From contig NZ_CP160403.1 of NCBI RefSeq assembly GCF_040782645.1, forward strand, positions 5,057,001 through 5,121,000: a DNA stretch of 64,000 nt. Reading direction: 5' to 3'. The position numbers and the translations under genes are program-made. This document shows, piece after piece, positions 16,314 to 26,211 of this stretch. The notes below the pieces were generated by a model that saw nothing but the letters and a program-made list of their open reading frames with translations, was not told the DNA's origin and searched no databases. The stretch's first letter is position 1, and the number at the start of each line of letters is the position of its first letter. The stretch is from Streptomyces sp. HUAS ZL42. GTDB taxonomy: Bacteria > Actinomycetota > Actinomycetes > Streptomycetales > Streptomycetaceae.

Positions 16314-16631
16314 TCACTGTGCCTCGGCGAACGCCTCGTAGACCTTCTTCGGGATCCGCCCGCGCGCGGGAACGTCCATCTTGTTGGCCTGGGCCCAGGC
16401 CCGGACGGCCGCCGGGTCCGGGGCGACCTCCGTCTGCTTGTACGCCTTGCCCGACTTCGACCGCTTGCGGCCGGCCTCCACGTAGGGCGCGAGCACCTTA
16501 CGCAGTTTCTTGGCATTGGCTTCATTCAGGTCGATCTCGTACGACTTGCCGTCGAGTCCGAAGGCGATCGTTTCCGCCGCTTCCGAGCCGTCGATGTCGT
16601 CAAAGAGAGTGACCACGACCTTCTGCGCCAC
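16314..16631 (-). CDS. lsr2: Lsr2 nucleoid-associated silencing protein
   Basis: Histone-like DNA-bridging protein, 105 residues, the usual length. The N-terminal dimerisation domain begins MAQKVVVTLFDDIDGSEA. The C-terminal DNA-binding domain has RAWAQANKMDVPARGRIP with the AT-hook-like RGR motif that enters the minor groove of AT-rich DNA. It silences horizontally acquired AT-rich genes. GTG 16631 follows GAAGGGA. Its upstream region (16680-16800) is the most AT-rich patch nearby, which would suit self-binding; that is inference. It is divergent from purS. Confidence 0.95.
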   Translation of the reverse strand: MAQKVVVTLFDDIDGSEAAETIAFGLDGKSYEIDLNEANAKKLRKVLAPYVEAGRKRSKSGKAYKQTEVAPDPAAVRAWAQANKMDVPARGRIPKKVYEAFAEAQ

Positions 16632-16974
16632 GAATATCGGTCCCTTCGTGCGACACCTCTATCCGTGATGACGTGCCAAGACGTCCGGGAGATGTCGACT
16701 ATCCGCCTGTTATTGGGCAAAGTATCGGCTATTGCCAATTCATTTGTACAGTGCCCGGCATTGCAATGTGAAGCCCGACTAAATCTGTCCGCGTGTCCCA
16801 GCGCAATAGGTGCGACGCATCGATCCGGGATCTTTCCCTGAACTTTTCGTGAAGACCCCCGCCCGATACCTGATCGTGACAGGGGTCACGTAGTTTCCTA
16901 CAACTCTACCCGCGTAGAAATTTCGTGCGGGTAGTCTGAAGGAACCTGCTCAGCACCACACACCGGGAGTGCCA
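16632..16974. promoter_or_regulatory. lsr2-purS divergent control region with palindrome
   Basis: No gene here. The left part is AT-rich for this genome. On the purS side a perfect inverted repeat, CTACCCGC (16906-16913) and GCGGGTAG (16927-16934), has a 13-base spacer and overlaps TAGTCT (16932-16937), a possible -10 element 38 bases before purS. A regulator bound at the repeat would block that promoter. No direct link to a named regulator can be made. Confidence 0.5.
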
Positions 16975-17238
16975 GTGGCACGCGTCGTAGTCGACGTCAT
17001 GCTCAAGCCGGAGATCCTCGACCCCCAGGGCCAGGCGGTGCAGCGCGCACTGCCGCGCCTGGGTTTCGACGGCATCTCCGACGTACGTCAGGGAAAGCGA
17101 TTCGAACTGGAAGTTGACGGGCCGGTCGACGAGGCCGCCCTCGCCCGCATCCATGATCTTGCGGAATCCTTCCTCGCCAACACCGTGATCGAGGACTTCA
17201 CCGTCAAGGTGGAGGAAGTCGCGGAGGCCGCGAAGTGA
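16975..17238 (+). CDS. purS: FGAM synthase small subunit PurS
   Basis: 87-residue subunit of the three-part formylglycinamidine ribonucleotide synthase, which bridges PurQ and PurL. The sequence [21 protein letters not shown] and the later RFELEVDG are typical. I chose GTG 16975 over GTG 16969 because GGGAG lies five bases upstream. The stop overlaps the GTG of purQ by four bases, so purSQL are translationally coupled. Confidence 0.95.
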   Translation: MARVVVDVMLKPEILDPQGQAVQRALPRLGFDGISDVRQGKRFELEVDGPVDEAALARIHDLAESFLANTVIEDFTVKVEEVAEAAK

Positions 17239-17915
17239 CCGCTCGTATTGGCGTCGTCACTTTCCCGGGCAGCCTCGACGACCGGGACACGCAGCGCGCG
17301 ATCCGCCTCGCGGGTGCCGAACCGGTCGCCCTCTGGCACAAGGACAAGGACCTCCACCAGGTCGACGCGGTCGTCCTCCCCGGTGGTTTCTCCTACGGCG
17401 ACTATCTGCGCGCCGGCGCCATCTCCCGCTTCTCGCCGGTGATGGAGACCGTCATCGAGCAGGCGAAGGCCGGCCTTCCGGTCCTCGGCATCTGCAACGG
17501 CTTCCAGATCCTCACCGAGGCCCACCTCCTCCCGGGTGGAATGCTCGGCAACGACCACCTGCACTTCATCTGCCGCGACCAGAAGCTGCGGGTGGAGAAC
17601 GCCTCCACGTCCTGGACCAGCGACTACAGCGAGGGCCAGGAGATCCACATCCCGCTGAAGAACATGGACGGCCGGTACGTCGCCGACCAGTACACGCTGG
17701 ACGAGCTGGAGGCCGAGGGCCGGGTCGCGTTCCGGTACCTGGACTTCAACCCGAACGGCTCGCTCAACGACATCGCCGGCATCACCAACGAGGCCGGCAA
17801 CGTCGTGGGCCTGATGCCGCACCCGGAGCACGCCGTGGAGCCGCTCATCGGCACCGGCCGCACGGACGGCCTCCCCTTCTTCACCTCGATCCTCAAGAAG
17901 CTGGTCAACGCATGA
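17235..17915 (+). CDS. purQ: FGAM synthase glutaminase subunit PurQ
   Basis: Class I glutamine amidotransferase of 226 residues supplying ammonia to PurL. The nucleophile Cys87 lies in GICNGFQ, and the His/Glu pair is in [10 protein letters not shown] near the C-terminus. PGSLDDRD near the N-terminus and [11 protein letters not shown] are family hallmarks. Its GTG overlaps the end of purS and its TGA overlaps the ATG of purL. Confidence 0.97.
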   Translation: MTARIGVVTFPGSLDDRDTQRAIRLAGAEPVALWHKDKDLHQVDAVVLPGGFSYGDYLRAGAISRFSPVMETVIEQAKAGLPVLGICNGFQILTEAHLLPGGMLGNDHLHFICRDQKLRVENASTSWTSDYSEGQEIHIPLKNMDGRYVADQYTLDELEAEGRVAFRYLDFNPNGSLNDIAGITNEAGNVVGLMPHPEHAVEPLIGTGRTDGLPFFTSILKKLVNA

Positions 17916-20170
17916 GCCGGACGCCTCTGGACACGGTCGAGCACGCGGCCGCGACCCCCGACGTCGAGCTGCCCTGGGCCGAACTCGGCCTGAAGAAGGA
18001 CGAGTACGAGCGGATCGTCGAGATCCTGGGGCGCCGACCGACCGGCGCCGAGCTCGCCATGTACTCGGTCATGTGGTCCGAGCACTGCTCGTACAAGAGC
18101 AGCAAGGTCCACCTGCGCCAGTTCGGCGAGAAGGCCCCTCAGTCCGACGCCCTGCTCGTGGGCATCGGCGAGAACGCCGGTGTCGTCGACGTCGGCCAGG
18201 GCTACGCGGTCACCTTCAAGGTCGAGTCGCACAACCACCCTTCGTACGTGGAGCCCTACCAGGGCGCCGCGACCGGCGTCGGCGGCATCGTGCGCGACAT
18301 CATCGCGATGGGCGCGCGCCCGGTGGCCGTGGTCGACCCGCTGCGCTTCGGTGCGGCCGACCACCCCGACACCAAGCGCGTCCTGCCGGGTGTCGTCGCC
18401 GGCATCGGCGGCTACGGCAACTGCCTGGGCCTGCCCAACATCGGCGGCGAGGTCGTCTTCGACGCCTGCTACCAGGGCAACCCGCTGGTCAACGCCGGTG
18501 CCATCGGCGTCATGCGGCACGAGGACATCCACCTCGCGAAGGCGTCCGGCGCGGGCAACAAGGTCATCCTGTACGGGGCCCGGACCGGCGGCGACGGCAT
18601 CGGTGGCGCTTCGATCCTCGCCTCCGAGACATTCGACGACGCCAAGCCCTCCAAGCGCCCCGCCGTGCAGGTCGGCGACCCGTTCCAGGAGAAGCTCCTC
18701 ATCGAGTGCACCCTGGAGGCGTTCAAGGAGAAGCTGGTCGTCGGCATCCAGGACCTCGGCGCGGCCGGCCTGTCCTGCGCCACCTCCGAACTCGCCTCCA
18801 ACGGCTCCGGCGGCATGCGCGTGACGCTGGACGACGTCCCCCTGCGCGACTCGACGCTCTCGCCCGAGGAGATCCTCATGAGCGAGTCGCAGGAACGCAT
18901 GTGCGCGGTCGTCGAGCCGGAGAAGGTCGACCGCTTCCTGGAGATCTGCGCGAAGTGGGACGTCATCGCCACCGTCATCGGTGAGGTGACCGACGGCGAC
19001 CGCCTCGAGATCTACTGGCACGGCGGCAAGATCGTCGACGTCGACCCGCGGACCGTGGCGCACGAGGGCCCGGTGTACGAGCGTCCGTACGCCCGCCCGT
19101 CCTGGCAGGACGAGCTGCAGGCCGACGACGCGAAGAAGCTGCCGCGGCCGCAGAGCTCCGAGGAGCTGAAGGGCCAGGTCCTGAAGCTGGTGGCCTCTCC
19201 CAACCAGGCCTCCAAGAAGTGGATCACGTCGCAGTACGACCACTTCGTGCAGGGCAACACGGTCCTCGCCCAGCCCGAGGACTCCGGCATGATCCGCGTC
19301 GACGAGGCCACGGGCCTCGGCGTGGCGATCGCGACCGACGGCAACGGCAGGTACGCCAAGCTCGACCCGTACGCGGGCGCGCAGCTGGCCCTCGCCGAGG
19401 CGTACCGCAACGTCGCCACGACCGGCGCCAAGCCGCTCGCCGTCTCCGACTGCCTGAACTTCGGCTCGCCCGAGGACCCGGCGGTGATGTGGCAGTTCGC
19501 GGAGGCCGTCCGTGGTCTCGCCGACGCCTGTCAGCAGCTCGGCACGCCGGTGACCGGCGGCAACGTCTCCCTGTACAACCAGACCGGCGAGGCGGCCATC
19601 CACCCCACGCCGGTGGTGGCGGTCCTCGGCGTGATCGACGACGTCGCGCGCCGCACGCCCGTCGCCTTCCAGGAGGAGGGCCAGCTGCTGTACCTCCTCG
19701 GCGACACGCGTGAGGAGTTCGGCGGTTCGGCCTGGTCGCAGGTCGTCCACGACCACCTCGGCGGCCTGCCGCCGGAGGTCGACCTGGAGCGCGAGCGGCT
19801 GCTCGCCGAGATCCTGATCTCGGCCTCCCGCGACGGCATGATCGACTCGGCGCACGACCTGTCCGACGGCGGCCTCGTCCAGGCGGTCGTCGAATCCGCC
19901 CTGCTGGGCGGCAAGGGCGCGCGTCTGGTCGTACCGGACGGGCTCGACGCCTTCACCTTCCTCTTCTCGGAGTCGGCGGGACGCGCGATCGTCGCCGTGC
20001 CGCGCTCCGAGGAGGTCCGCTTCAACGACATGTGCGGGGCACGGGGTCTGCCGGCCACCCGCATCGGTGTGGTGGACGGTGACGCGGTGGACATCCAGGG
20101 CGAGTTCGCGCTCTCCCTGGCGGAGCTGCGCAAGGCCCACGAGGAGACCATCCCGGCACTCCTCGTCTGA
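17912..20170 (+). CDS. purL: FGAM synthase large subunit PurL
   Basis: ATP-dependent synthetase of 752 residues, the small-PurL type that needs PurS and PurQ. It converts FGAR to FGAM. Visible landmarks are [12 protein letters not shown] near residue 54, [22 protein letters not shown], and [13 protein letters not shown] [11 protein letters not shown]. The second half repeats the AIR-synthase fold with [13 protein letters not shown] and AHDLSDGGL. The ATG at 17912 overlaps the purQ stop. A strong terminator follows 23 bases after the stop, closing the operon. Confidence 0.97.
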   Translation: MSRTPLDTVEHAAATPDVELPWAELGLKKDEYERIVEILGRRPTGAELAMYSVMWSEHCSYKSSKVHLRQFGEKAPQSDALLVGIGENAGVVDVGQGYAVTFKVESHNHPSYVEPYQGAATGVGGIVRDIIAMGARPVAVVDPLRFGAADHPDTKRVLPGVVAGIGGYGNCLGLPNIGGEVVFDACYQGNPLVNAGAIGVMRHEDIHLAKASGAGNKVILYGARTGGDGIGGASILASETFDDAKPSKRPAVQVGDPFQEKLLIECTLEAFKEKLVVGIQDLGAAGLSCATSELASNGSGGMRVTLDDVPLRDSTLSPEEILMSESQERMCAVVEPEKVDRFLEICAKWDVIATVIGEVTDGDRLEIYWHGGKIVDVDPRTVAHEGPVYERPYARPSWQDELQADDAKKLPRPQSSEELKGQVLKLVASPNQASKKWITSQYDHFVQGNTVLAQPEDSGMIRVDEATGLGVAIATDGNGRYAKLDPYAGAQLALAEAYRNVATTGAKPLAVSDCLNFGSPEDPAVMWQFAEAVRGLADACQQLGTPVTGGNVSLYNQTGEAAIHPTPVVAVLGVIDDVARRTPVAFQEEGQLLYLLGDTREEFGGSAWSQVVHDHLGGLPPEVDLERERLLAEILISASRDGMIDSAHDLSDGGLVQAVVESALLGGKGARLVVPDGLDAFTFLFSESAGRAIVAVPRSEEVRFNDMCGARGLPATRIGVVDGDAVDIQGEFALSLAELRKAHEETIPALLV

Positions 20171-20193
20171 CGCACGGCATCCGTACGACGGTG

Positions 20194-20225
20194 AAGGCCC
20201 CGCCCGTTCCGACGGGCGGGGCCTT
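20194..20225 (+). terminator. Terminator after purSQL
   Basis: AAGGCCCCGCCCGT (20194-20207) pairs perfectly with ACGGGCGGGGCCTT (20212-20225) around a four-base loop. Confidence 0.88.
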
Positions 20226-20271
20226 GCTCGGGTGACCGCCCGGGCCACAACGCCCCCCAGCGAGAAGCCAA

Positions 20272-20285
20272 TAGGCTCACCGTCA
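20272..20285 (+). promoter_or_regulatory. -10 element and leaderless start at 20285
   Basis: TAGGCT (20272-20277) is followed after seven bases by ATG. There is no ribosome binding site, so the transcript probably begins at the start codon. Confidence 0.65.
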
Positions 20286-21082
20286 TGCCCCCGGCGAAGA
20301 AACGCACCCGTACGTACGACCCCGCCAAGATCCGCGCCGCGGTTCTCGCCCAGTTCGGGAACGTCCGGGACGCCGTACGCACGCTCACCCCCGAGCAACT
20401 CGCCCTGCCCACGCGCCTGGGCGACTGGACCGTCCGTGACCTCGCCGCGCACGTGACCATGGCCGTGGAGACGGTCAGCCGCAACATCGACCGGGACGAG
20501 CCGCCGAAGGCGGAACTCACCCTCCTCGACTGGCCCTTCGCCACCGCCGCACGGGCCGGCGACATCGCCGGCGGCACGCGTGAGCTGGCCGCGGCCAACC
20601 CCGACCTCGACGCGCTCTACGCCCGCACCGAGCAGCGCCTCACCGAGCGTCTCGCCACCGCCCCCGGCACCCGCCTGCTCGCCGCCCGCACCGGAGCCAT
20701 GCGCCTCGACGACTACCTCGTCACCCGCACCGTCGAACTCGTCGTCCACACCGACGACCTCAACGCCGCCGTCCCGGGCCTGGACGTCCCGTACGACCGC
20801 CAGGCCCTCGCCGCCTGCACCCGCCTCCTCGCCGACGCGCTCGCCGCCAGGGCGCCCGGCGGCTCCACCGAGGTGCGGATCCCGCCGTACGCCGTCGTGC
20901 AGTGCGTCGAGGGCCCCCGGCACACCCGGGGCACCCCGCCCAACGTCGTCGAGACCGACCCGCTGACCTGGATCCGGCTCGCCACCGGGCGGGTGGCGTG
21001 GCAGGACGCGGTCGAGGCGGCCGAGGTCAGCGCGAGCGGGGAGCGGGCGGACCTGGGCGGGTTGCTGCCGCTGATGTCGTAA
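20285..21082 (+). CDS. Maleylpyruvate-isomerase-type (mycothiol-dependent) family protein
   Basis: Protein of 265 residues with an N-terminal DinB/MDMPI-like helical bundle: LTPEQLALPTRLGDWTVRDLAAHV near residues 38-60 is the usual metal-binding helix region with His59, and TRTVELVVHTDDL near 155 supplies later ligands. The C-terminal part resembles a sterol-carrier-like domain (PPYAVVQCVEGPRHTRGTPP). Members use mycothiol, the actinobacterial thiol, in isomerase or transferase reactions; the substrate is unknown. The start appears leaderless. It lies between two purine units but shows no purine-related motif. Confidence 0.75.
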   Translation: MPPAKKRTRTYDPAKIRAAVLAQFGNVRDAVRTLTPEQLALPTRLGDWTVRDLAAHVTMAVETVSRNIDRDEPPKAELTLLDWPFATAARAGDIAGGTRELAAANPDLDALYARTEQRLTERLATAPGTRLLAARTGAMRLDDYLVTRTVELVVHTDDLNAAVPGLDVPYDRQALAACTRLLADALAARAPGGSTEVRIPPYAVVQCVEGPRHTRGTPPNVVETDPLTWIRLATGRVAWQDAVEAAEVSASGERADLGGLLPLMS

Positions 21083-21101
21083 AGGGAACCGGACACCCCG
21101 T

Positions 21102-21572
21102 GTGCCCCGTCGAAACGACATGTACAGGCACAGGCAAGGCAGGATCCTGACGGCCGTCGCGGCCCTCGTCCCGCTCGCGGTGGCCTGCGGCAGCGAACAG
21201 GCCGGCGGCAGCGGGTCCGTCGCACCCGAGCGACCCGTCACCGGCGTGCAGTGGAACATCGACAGCGTCACCGTGGACGGCAGGGCGCAGCGCGTCGAAG
21301 GCGACGCGTATCTCACCTTCGACGACAAGACCGGCAAGGTCGGCGGCAGGCTCGGCTGCAATCACGTCAACGCCAGGGCCACCGTGAGCGACGGACATAT
21401 CACCCTGGGCAGCCCATCCACCACCCGAATGATGTGCGACACCTCACTCATGACCACCGAACGGAGCCTGCTGACCCTGTTCAACAGCACGCTCAGTTAT
21501 CGAGTGGATCAGGACACTCTCGCTCTGACCAGCGAAAACGGCGACAGCCTGCACGCCGTCGCCGACGAGTGA
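21102..21572 (+). CDS. META-domain lipoprotein
   Basis: Secreted lipoprotein of about 156 residues. The signal peptide (ILTAVAALVPLAVAC) ends in a lipobox-like VAC. The mature part has one META domain: GVQWNIDSVTVDG, AYLTFDDKTGKVGGRLGCN and ITLGSPSTTRMMC, including the conserved GCN and MC positions. The family occurs in heat-shock/HslJ-type and stress-related envelope proteins. GTG 21102 and ATG 21120 are both possible starts; neither has a well-spaced ribosome binding site. It is 20 bases downstream of the previous gene and may share its transcript. Confidence 0.8.
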   Translation: MPRRNDMYRHRQGRILTAVAALVPLAVACGSEQAGGSGSVAPERPVTGVQWNIDSVTVDGRAQRVEGDAYLTFDDKTGKVGGRLGCNHVNARATVSDGHITLGSPSTTRMMCDTSLMTTERSLLTLFNSTLSYRVDQDTLALTSENGDSLHAVADE

Positions 21573-21620
21573 TCCATTACGGTCGCGTATCCCCAATTCG
21601 GACCAGTGGTCGATCTCGCC

Positions 21621-21634
21621 TACACTCGGTGCCG
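21621..21634 (+). promoter_or_regulatory. -10 element and leaderless start of purF
   Basis: TACACT (21621-21626) lies seven bases before the GTG at 21634, with no ribosome binding site, matching the geometry at 20272 and 54362. Confidence 0.62.
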
Positions 21635-23163
21635 TGCCACGTGGTGACGGACGACTCAACCACGACCTGCTCCCCGGTGAGAAGGGCCCCCAGGACGCTT
21701 GCGGCGTCTTCGGTGTCTGGGCTCCGGGCGAAGAGGTCGCCAAGCTCACGTACTTCGGGCTCTACGCCCTCCAGCATCGGGGTCAGGAATCCGCGGGTAT
21801 CGCGGTCAGCAACGGCTCCCAGATCCTCGTCTTCAAGGACATGGGCCTGGTGTCCCAGGTCTTCGACGAGACCTCGCTCGGTTCGCTCCAGGGTCACATC
21901 GCGGTCGGTCACGCCCGCTACTCGACCACCGGCGCCTCCGTGTGGGAGAACGCCCAGCCGACGTTCCGCGCCACAGCGCACGGCTCCATCGCGCTCGGCC
22001 ACAACGGCAACCTGGTCAACACGGCGCAGCTCGCCGACATGGTCGCCGACCTCCCGAAGGACACCAACGGGCGCTCGACCCGGGTGGCCGCCACCAACGA
22101 CACCGACCTGCTCACCGCACTGCTTGCGGCCCAGGTCGACGCCGACGGCAAGCCGCTGACCATCGAGGAGGCCGCTCACGCGGTCCTTCCCCAGGTCAAG
22201 GGCGCCTTCTCGCTCGTCTTCATGGACGAGCACACCCTGTACGCCGCCCGCGACCCGCAGGGCATCCGCCCACTGGTCCTCGGCCGCCTCGAGCGTGGCT
22301 GGGTCGTCGCCTCCGAGACTGCCGCCCTCGACATCACGGGCGCCAGCTTCGTCCGCGAGATCGAGCCGGGCGAGTTCGTGGCGATCGACGAGAACGGCCT
22401 GCGTACCTCCCGGTTCGCGGACGCGAAGCCCAAGGGCTGTGTCTTCGAGTACGTGTACCTGGCCCGCCCGGACACCGACATCGCCGGGCGCAACGTCTAC
22501 CTCTCCCGCGTGGAGATGGGCCGCCGCCTCGCCAAGGAGGCCCCGGTCGAGGCCGACCTGGTCATAGCGACTCCGGAGTCCGGCACCCCCGCCGCCATCG
22601 GCTACGCGGAGGCCTCGGGCATCCCCTTCGGCGCGGGTCTCGTCAAGAACGCCTACGTCGGCCGCACGTTCATCCAGCCCTCGCAGACCATCCGGCAGCT
22701 CGGCATCCGCCTCAAGCTGAACCCGCTGAAGGAAGTCATCAAGGGCAAGCGCCTGGTCGTGGTCGACGACTCGATCGTGCGCGGCAACACCCAGCGCGCG
22801 CTGGTCCGCATGCTGCGCGAGGCGGGCGCGGCCGAGGTCCACATCCGGATCTCCTCGCCGCCCGTGAAGTGGCCCTGCTTCTTCGGCATCGACTTCGCCA
22901 CCCGCGCCGAGCTCATCGCCAACGGCATGACGATCGACGAGATCGGCACCTCGCTGGGCGCCGACTCCCTGGCGTACATCTCCCTCGACGGCATGATCGA
23001 GGCGACCACCATCGCCAAGCCGAACCTGTGCCGCGCCTGCTTCGACGGCGAGTACCCGATGGAGCTCCCGGACCCCGAGCTGCTCGGTAAGCAGCTCCTG
23101 GAGACCGAGCTGGCGGCCGGCACGGCCGCTCCGGCCGCGGTCGACGCGATCCGTCGCCCGTAA
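21634..23163 (+). CDS. purF: Amidophosphoribosyltransferase
   Basis: First committed enzyme of purine synthesis, making phosphoribosylamine from PRPP and glutamine; 509 residues. A 22-residue propeptide precedes the Ntn nucleophile Cys23 in DACGVFGVW. The glutaminase half has ALQHRGQESAGI, and the PRTase half has the PRPP loop VVVDDSIVRGNT. C-terminal Cys residues (KWPCFFGID, LCRACFDGEYP) fit the Fe-S type found in actinobacteria. The start appears leaderless. purM follows after 32 bases, so the two are probably co-transcribed. Confidence 0.97.
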   Translation: MPRGDGRLNHDLLPGEKGPQDACGVFGVWAPGEEVAKLTYFGLYALQHRGQESAGIAVSNGSQILVFKDMGLVSQVFDETSLGSLQGHIAVGHARYSTTGASVWENAQPTFRATAHGSIALGHNGNLVNTAQLADMVADLPKDTNGRSTRVAATNDTDLLTALLAAQVDADGKPLTIEEAAHAVLPQVKGAFSLVFMDEHTLYAARDPQGIRPLVLGRLERGWVVASETAALDITGASFVREIEPGEFVAIDENGLRTSRFADAKPKGCVFEYVYLARPDTDIAGRNVYLSRVEMGRRLAKEAPVEADLVIATPESGTPAAIGYAEASGIPFGAGLVKNAYVGRTFIQPSQTIRQLGIRLKLNPLKEVIKGKRLVVVDDSIVRGNTQRALVRMLREAGAAEVHIRISSPPVKWPCFFGIDFATRAELIANGMTIDEIGTSLGADSLAYISLDGMIEATTIAKPNLCRACFDGEYPMELPDPELLGKQLLETELAAGTAAPAAVDAIRRP

Positions 23164-23195
23164 GACCGCCGTACGACACGAAAGTTCTCACCGTC

Positions 23196-24263
23196 ATGTC
23201 TGAGACAACTGGTGCCAGCTACGCAGCCGCGGGCGTCGACATCGAAGCGGGCGACCGCGCCGTCGAGCTGATGAAGGAGTGGGTGAAGAAGACCCAGCGC
23301 CCCGAGGTCCTCGGCGGCCTCGGCGGCTTCGCCGGCCTCTTCGACGCCTCCGCCCTCAAGCGCTACGAGCGCCCCCTGCTCGCCTCCGCCACCGACGGCG
23401 TCGGCACGAAGGTCGACATCGCACGTCAGCTGGGCGTCTACGACACCATCGGCCACGACCTGGTCGCCATGGTGATGGACGACATCGTGGTGTGCGGTGC
23501 CGAGCCGCTGTTCATGACCGACTACATCTGCGTCGGCAAGGTCCACCCCGAGCGTGTGGCCGCCATCGTCAAGGGCATCGCGGAGGGCTGCGTGCTGGCC
23601 GGCTGCGCCCTGGTGGGCGGCGAGACGGCCGAACACCCGGGGCTGCTGGGCGAGGACGACTTCGACGTGGCCGGCGCCGGTACGGGCGTCGTGGAGGCCG
23701 ACCGGCTGCTCGGCCCGGATCGCATCCGCAAGGGTGACACCGTGATCGCCATGGCCGCGTCCGGGCTTCACTCGAACGGGTACTCCCTGGTCCGCCACGT
23801 TCTGCTCAACCGGGCGGGCCTGGCGCTGGACGCCCACATCGAGGAGTTCGGCCGCACCCTCGGCGAGGAGCTGCTGGAGCCGACCAAGATCTACTCGCTG
23901 GACTGCCTGGCGCTGACCCGAACCACGGATGTGCACGCCTTCAGCCACGTGACCGGCGGCGGACTCGCCGCCAACCTGGCCCGGGTCATCCCCGACGAAC
24001 TGCACGCGACAGTCGACCGCTCCACCTGGACGCCCGCGCCGGTCTTCGACCTCGTCGGGAAGACGGGACAGGTCGAACGCCTGGAGCTGGAGAAGACCCT
24101 CAACATGGGCGTCGGCATGATCGCGATCGTGCCGGAGGAGTCGGCGGACGTGGCACTCGCGACGCTGGCGGACCGCGGGGTCGAGGCCTGGGTGGCCGGC
24201 GAGATCACGGACCGGGGCGACCACGCGACGGGCGCGGCACTGATCAGCGACTACGCCGGCTGA
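23196..24263 (+). CDS. purM: AIR synthetase
   Basis: Phosphoribosylformylglycinamidine cyclo-ligase, 355 residues, closing the imidazole ring to give AIR. Family marks: SYAAAGVDIEAGDRAVELMK at the N-terminus, ATDGVGTKVDIA, DDIVVCGAEPLFMTDYI, LVGGETAEHPG and SGLHSNGYSLVR. The ATG at 23196 has only a weak GAAAG upstream, consistent with translation dependent on purF. It ends just before a terminator. Confidence 0.97.
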   Translation: MSETTGASYAAAGVDIEAGDRAVELMKEWVKKTQRPEVLGGLGGFAGLFDASALKRYERPLLASATDGVGTKVDIARQLGVYDTIGHDLVAMVMDDIVVCGAEPLFMTDYICVGKVHPERVAAIVKGIAEGCVLAGCALVGGETAEHPGLLGEDDFDVAGAGTGVVEADRLLGPDRIRKGDTVIAMAASGLHSNGYSLVRHVLLNRAGLALDAHIEEFGRTLGEELLEPTKIYSLDCLALTRTTDVHAFSHVTGGGLAANLARVIPDELHATVDRSTWTPAPVFDLVGKTGQVERLELEKTLNMGVGMIAIVPEESADVALATLADRGVEAWVAGEITDRGDHATGAALISDYAG

Positions 24264-24284
24264 GACGCGCAAAGGCAGCGCAAA

Positions 24285-24318
24285 ACCCGGTCCGGCGGAG
24301 AACCGCTCAGGACCGGGT
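24285..24318. terminator. Terminator between purM and the DUF3073 gene
   Basis: ACCCGGTCC (24285-24293) pairs with GGACCGGGT (24310-24318). It lies between two convergent genes and can serve both. Confidence 0.75.
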
Positions 24319-24335
24319 CGGGCACTGCTGAATCG

Positions 24336-24587
24336 TCAAGCGCCGCGGCGTTGTGACGTGGGACCGGACTCGTCGTCCTCGTCCTCATCGTCATCGTTGT
24401 AGAGATCCGCGTACTGGGCGTACGGGTCATCGTCTTCGTCGTCCTCGAACGGCTCGCCGTTCGGAGGCTGGCTCGAAGTCGAAGCGCCCAGCTCGCTGGC
24501 CAGACGCGACAGGTCAGTCCCGCCGCTGTTGTACTTCAGCTGGCGGGCGACCTTCGTCTGCTTGGCCTTGGCCCGGCCGCGCCCCAT
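24336..24587 (-). CDS. DUF3073 protein
   Basis: 83-residue protein with a basic N-terminus (MGRGRAKAKQTKVARQLKY) and a strongly acidic C-terminal half rich in Asp and Glu. This is the DUF3073 pattern, widely conserved in actinobacteria with no known function. The basic/acidic split suggests nucleic-acid or ribosome contact, but that is a guess. ATG 24587 follows a GGGGG purine run. Confidence 0.85.
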   Translation of the reverse strand: MGRGRAKAKQTKVARQLKYNSGGTDLSRLASELGASTSSQPPNGEPFEDDEDDDPYAQYADLYNDDDEDEDDESGPTSQRRGA

Positions 24588-24890
24588 GGCTCGACCCCCT
24601 CGGTGACGGGGCTCGACGGCCCCAGAGTCTTGACACGCGTTCATGATCCGGAACGGGCTCTCCGTGGAGAGACCGGTCCGTAGGGCTTCCACGGTACCTG
24701 AGCCCACGCCCATACGGTACGTCGCCCGCATGACGTGCCTGGACCCAGAACCTGCGAGGCGCCCTGTCCCCGCTGGTCAACCGCGATTTTAACCACTTCT
24801 TGGCAGGCGACCCGCCGATGGAAGTGAGAGTTCTCTCTAACTGCCCACCGGCGGGTACCGGTCAAACCCCTGGCGCCCCTCCGCGGAACG
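24588..24890. other. Intergenic region between DUF3073 gene and vdh
   Basis: 303 bases with no convincing gene. It carries the promoter region of the DUF3073 gene, including an AT-richer patch near 24785-24800 (GATTTTAACCACTT), and the 3' flank of vdh. I see no clear hairpin after the vdh stop. Confidence 0.4.
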
Positions 24891-25985
24891 TCACCAACCG
24901 CGCGCCCGGGCCGCCTCGTGCATGCGCTGCTCGGCGATCCGGTCGGCCGCCGCGGCGGGCGGAATACCGTCTGCCTTCGCACGTGCGAATATGGCCAGCG
25001 TGGTGTCGAAGATCTTCGCGGCCTTCGCCTTGCACCGCTCGAAGTCGAACCCGTGCAGCTCGTCGGCCACCTGGATGACCCCGCCCGCGTTCACCACGTA
25101 GTCCGGGGCGTAGAGGATCCCGCGATCGGCGAGGTCCTTCTCCACGCCCGGGTGGGCGAGCTGGTTGTTGGCCGCGCCGCAGACCACCTTGGCGGTCAGC
25201 ACTGGCACGGTGTCGTCGTCCAGGGCCCCGCCCAGCGCGCAGGGGGCGTAGATGTCGAGGCCCTCCACCCGGATCAGCGCATCGGTGTCGGCGACGGCGG
25301 ACACACCCGTCGGGTGCCGGTCGAGGATCCGCTGGACGGCCTCCTCGCGCACGTCGGTGATCACCACCTCGGCCCCCTCGGCCCGCAGGTGCTCCACCAG
25401 GTGGTGGCCGACCTTTCCGACGCCCGCGATGCCGACCGTGCGGCCGCGCAGTGAGGGGTCGCCCCACAGGTGCTGGGCGGAGGCCCGCATGCCCTGGTAG
25501 ACGCCGTAGGCGGTGAGGACGGAGGAGTCGCCGGCGCCGCCGTTCTCGGGGGAGCGCCCGGTGGTCCAGCGGCACTCGCGGGCCACGACGTCCATGTCGG
25601 CGACGTACGTACCGACGTCGCAGGCGGTCACGTAACGCCCGCCGAGCGAGGCGACGAACCGGCCGTAGGCGAGCAGCAGCTCCTCGGTCTTGATCTTGTC
25701 GGGGTCACCGATGATCACGGCCTTGCCGCCGCCGTGGTCCAGTCCGGCCATGGCGTTCTTGTACGACATCCCGCGCGCGAGGTTCAGCGCGTCGGCGACG
25801 GCCTCCGCCTCGTTCGCGTACGGATAGAAGCGCGTCCCGCCGAGTGCGGGGCCCAGCGCGGTGGAGTGGATGGCGATCACGGCCTTGAGGCCGCTGGAGC
25901 GGTCCTGGCAGAGCACGACTTGCTCATGACCCCCCTGGTCCGAGTGGAACAGGGTGTGCAGGACGCCGTCGGTTACGTCGGTCAC
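24891..25985 (-). CDS. vdh: Valine dehydrogenase
   Basis: NAD-dependent branched-chain amino-acid dehydrogenase, 364 residues, deaminating valine to 2-oxoisovalerate and so feeding branched acyl-CoA supply. The catalytic lysines lie in [19 protein letters not shown], and the Rossmann motif is [12 protein letters not shown]. Also present are [19 protein letters not shown] and [12 protein letters not shown] 25985 follows AGGAG at eight bases. It lies divergent from the conserved hypothetical at 26212 and near bldC, a setting I recall for the S. coelicolor gene. Confidence 0.93.
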   Translation of the reverse strand: MTDVTDGVLHTLFHSDQGGHEQVVLCQDRSSGLKAVIAIHSTALGPALGGTRFYPYANEAEAVADALNLARGMSYKNAMAGLDHGGGKAVIIGDPDKIKTEELLLAYGRFVASLGGRYVTACDVGTYVADMDVVARECRWTTGRSPENGGAGDSSVLTAYGVYQGMRASAQHLWGDPSLRGRTVGIAGVGKVGHHLVEHLRAEGAEVVITDVREEAVQRILDRHPTGVSAVADTDALIRVEGLDIYAPCALGGALDDDTVPVLTAKVVCGAANNQLAHPGVEKDLADRGILYAPDYVVNAGGVIQVADELHGFDFERCKAKAAKIFDTTLAIFARAKADGIPPAAAADRIAEQRMHEAARARGW

Positions 25986-26211
25986 GGTGGTGACTCCTGA
26001 AGTAAAAAAGCGGCGGTTGGAGACGGGCTCCCGTGCGGGTGGCGGGGCCCGTTGGCATGAGACTAGAGCCTGTCTGTGCCCACCGGCCGCACTGTGCTCA
26101 GGATCTTCCACTCACGGAGTATGTCCGTGCGACGATTTGCATAGTTTTCCCGCGTGTCTGTGGTCGGGTTCCCCCAGGTTTCCCGGTCGGCCCGCGGGGG
26201 AGGGAGCAGGC

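Noticed and set aside
17624..21361. Very long open frame (1,245 codons) on the minus strand across purQ, purL and the next genes
   Set aside because: It is antisense to well-conserved purine genes, follows their codon periodicity and has no recognisable domain. High GC suppresses stops in this frame.
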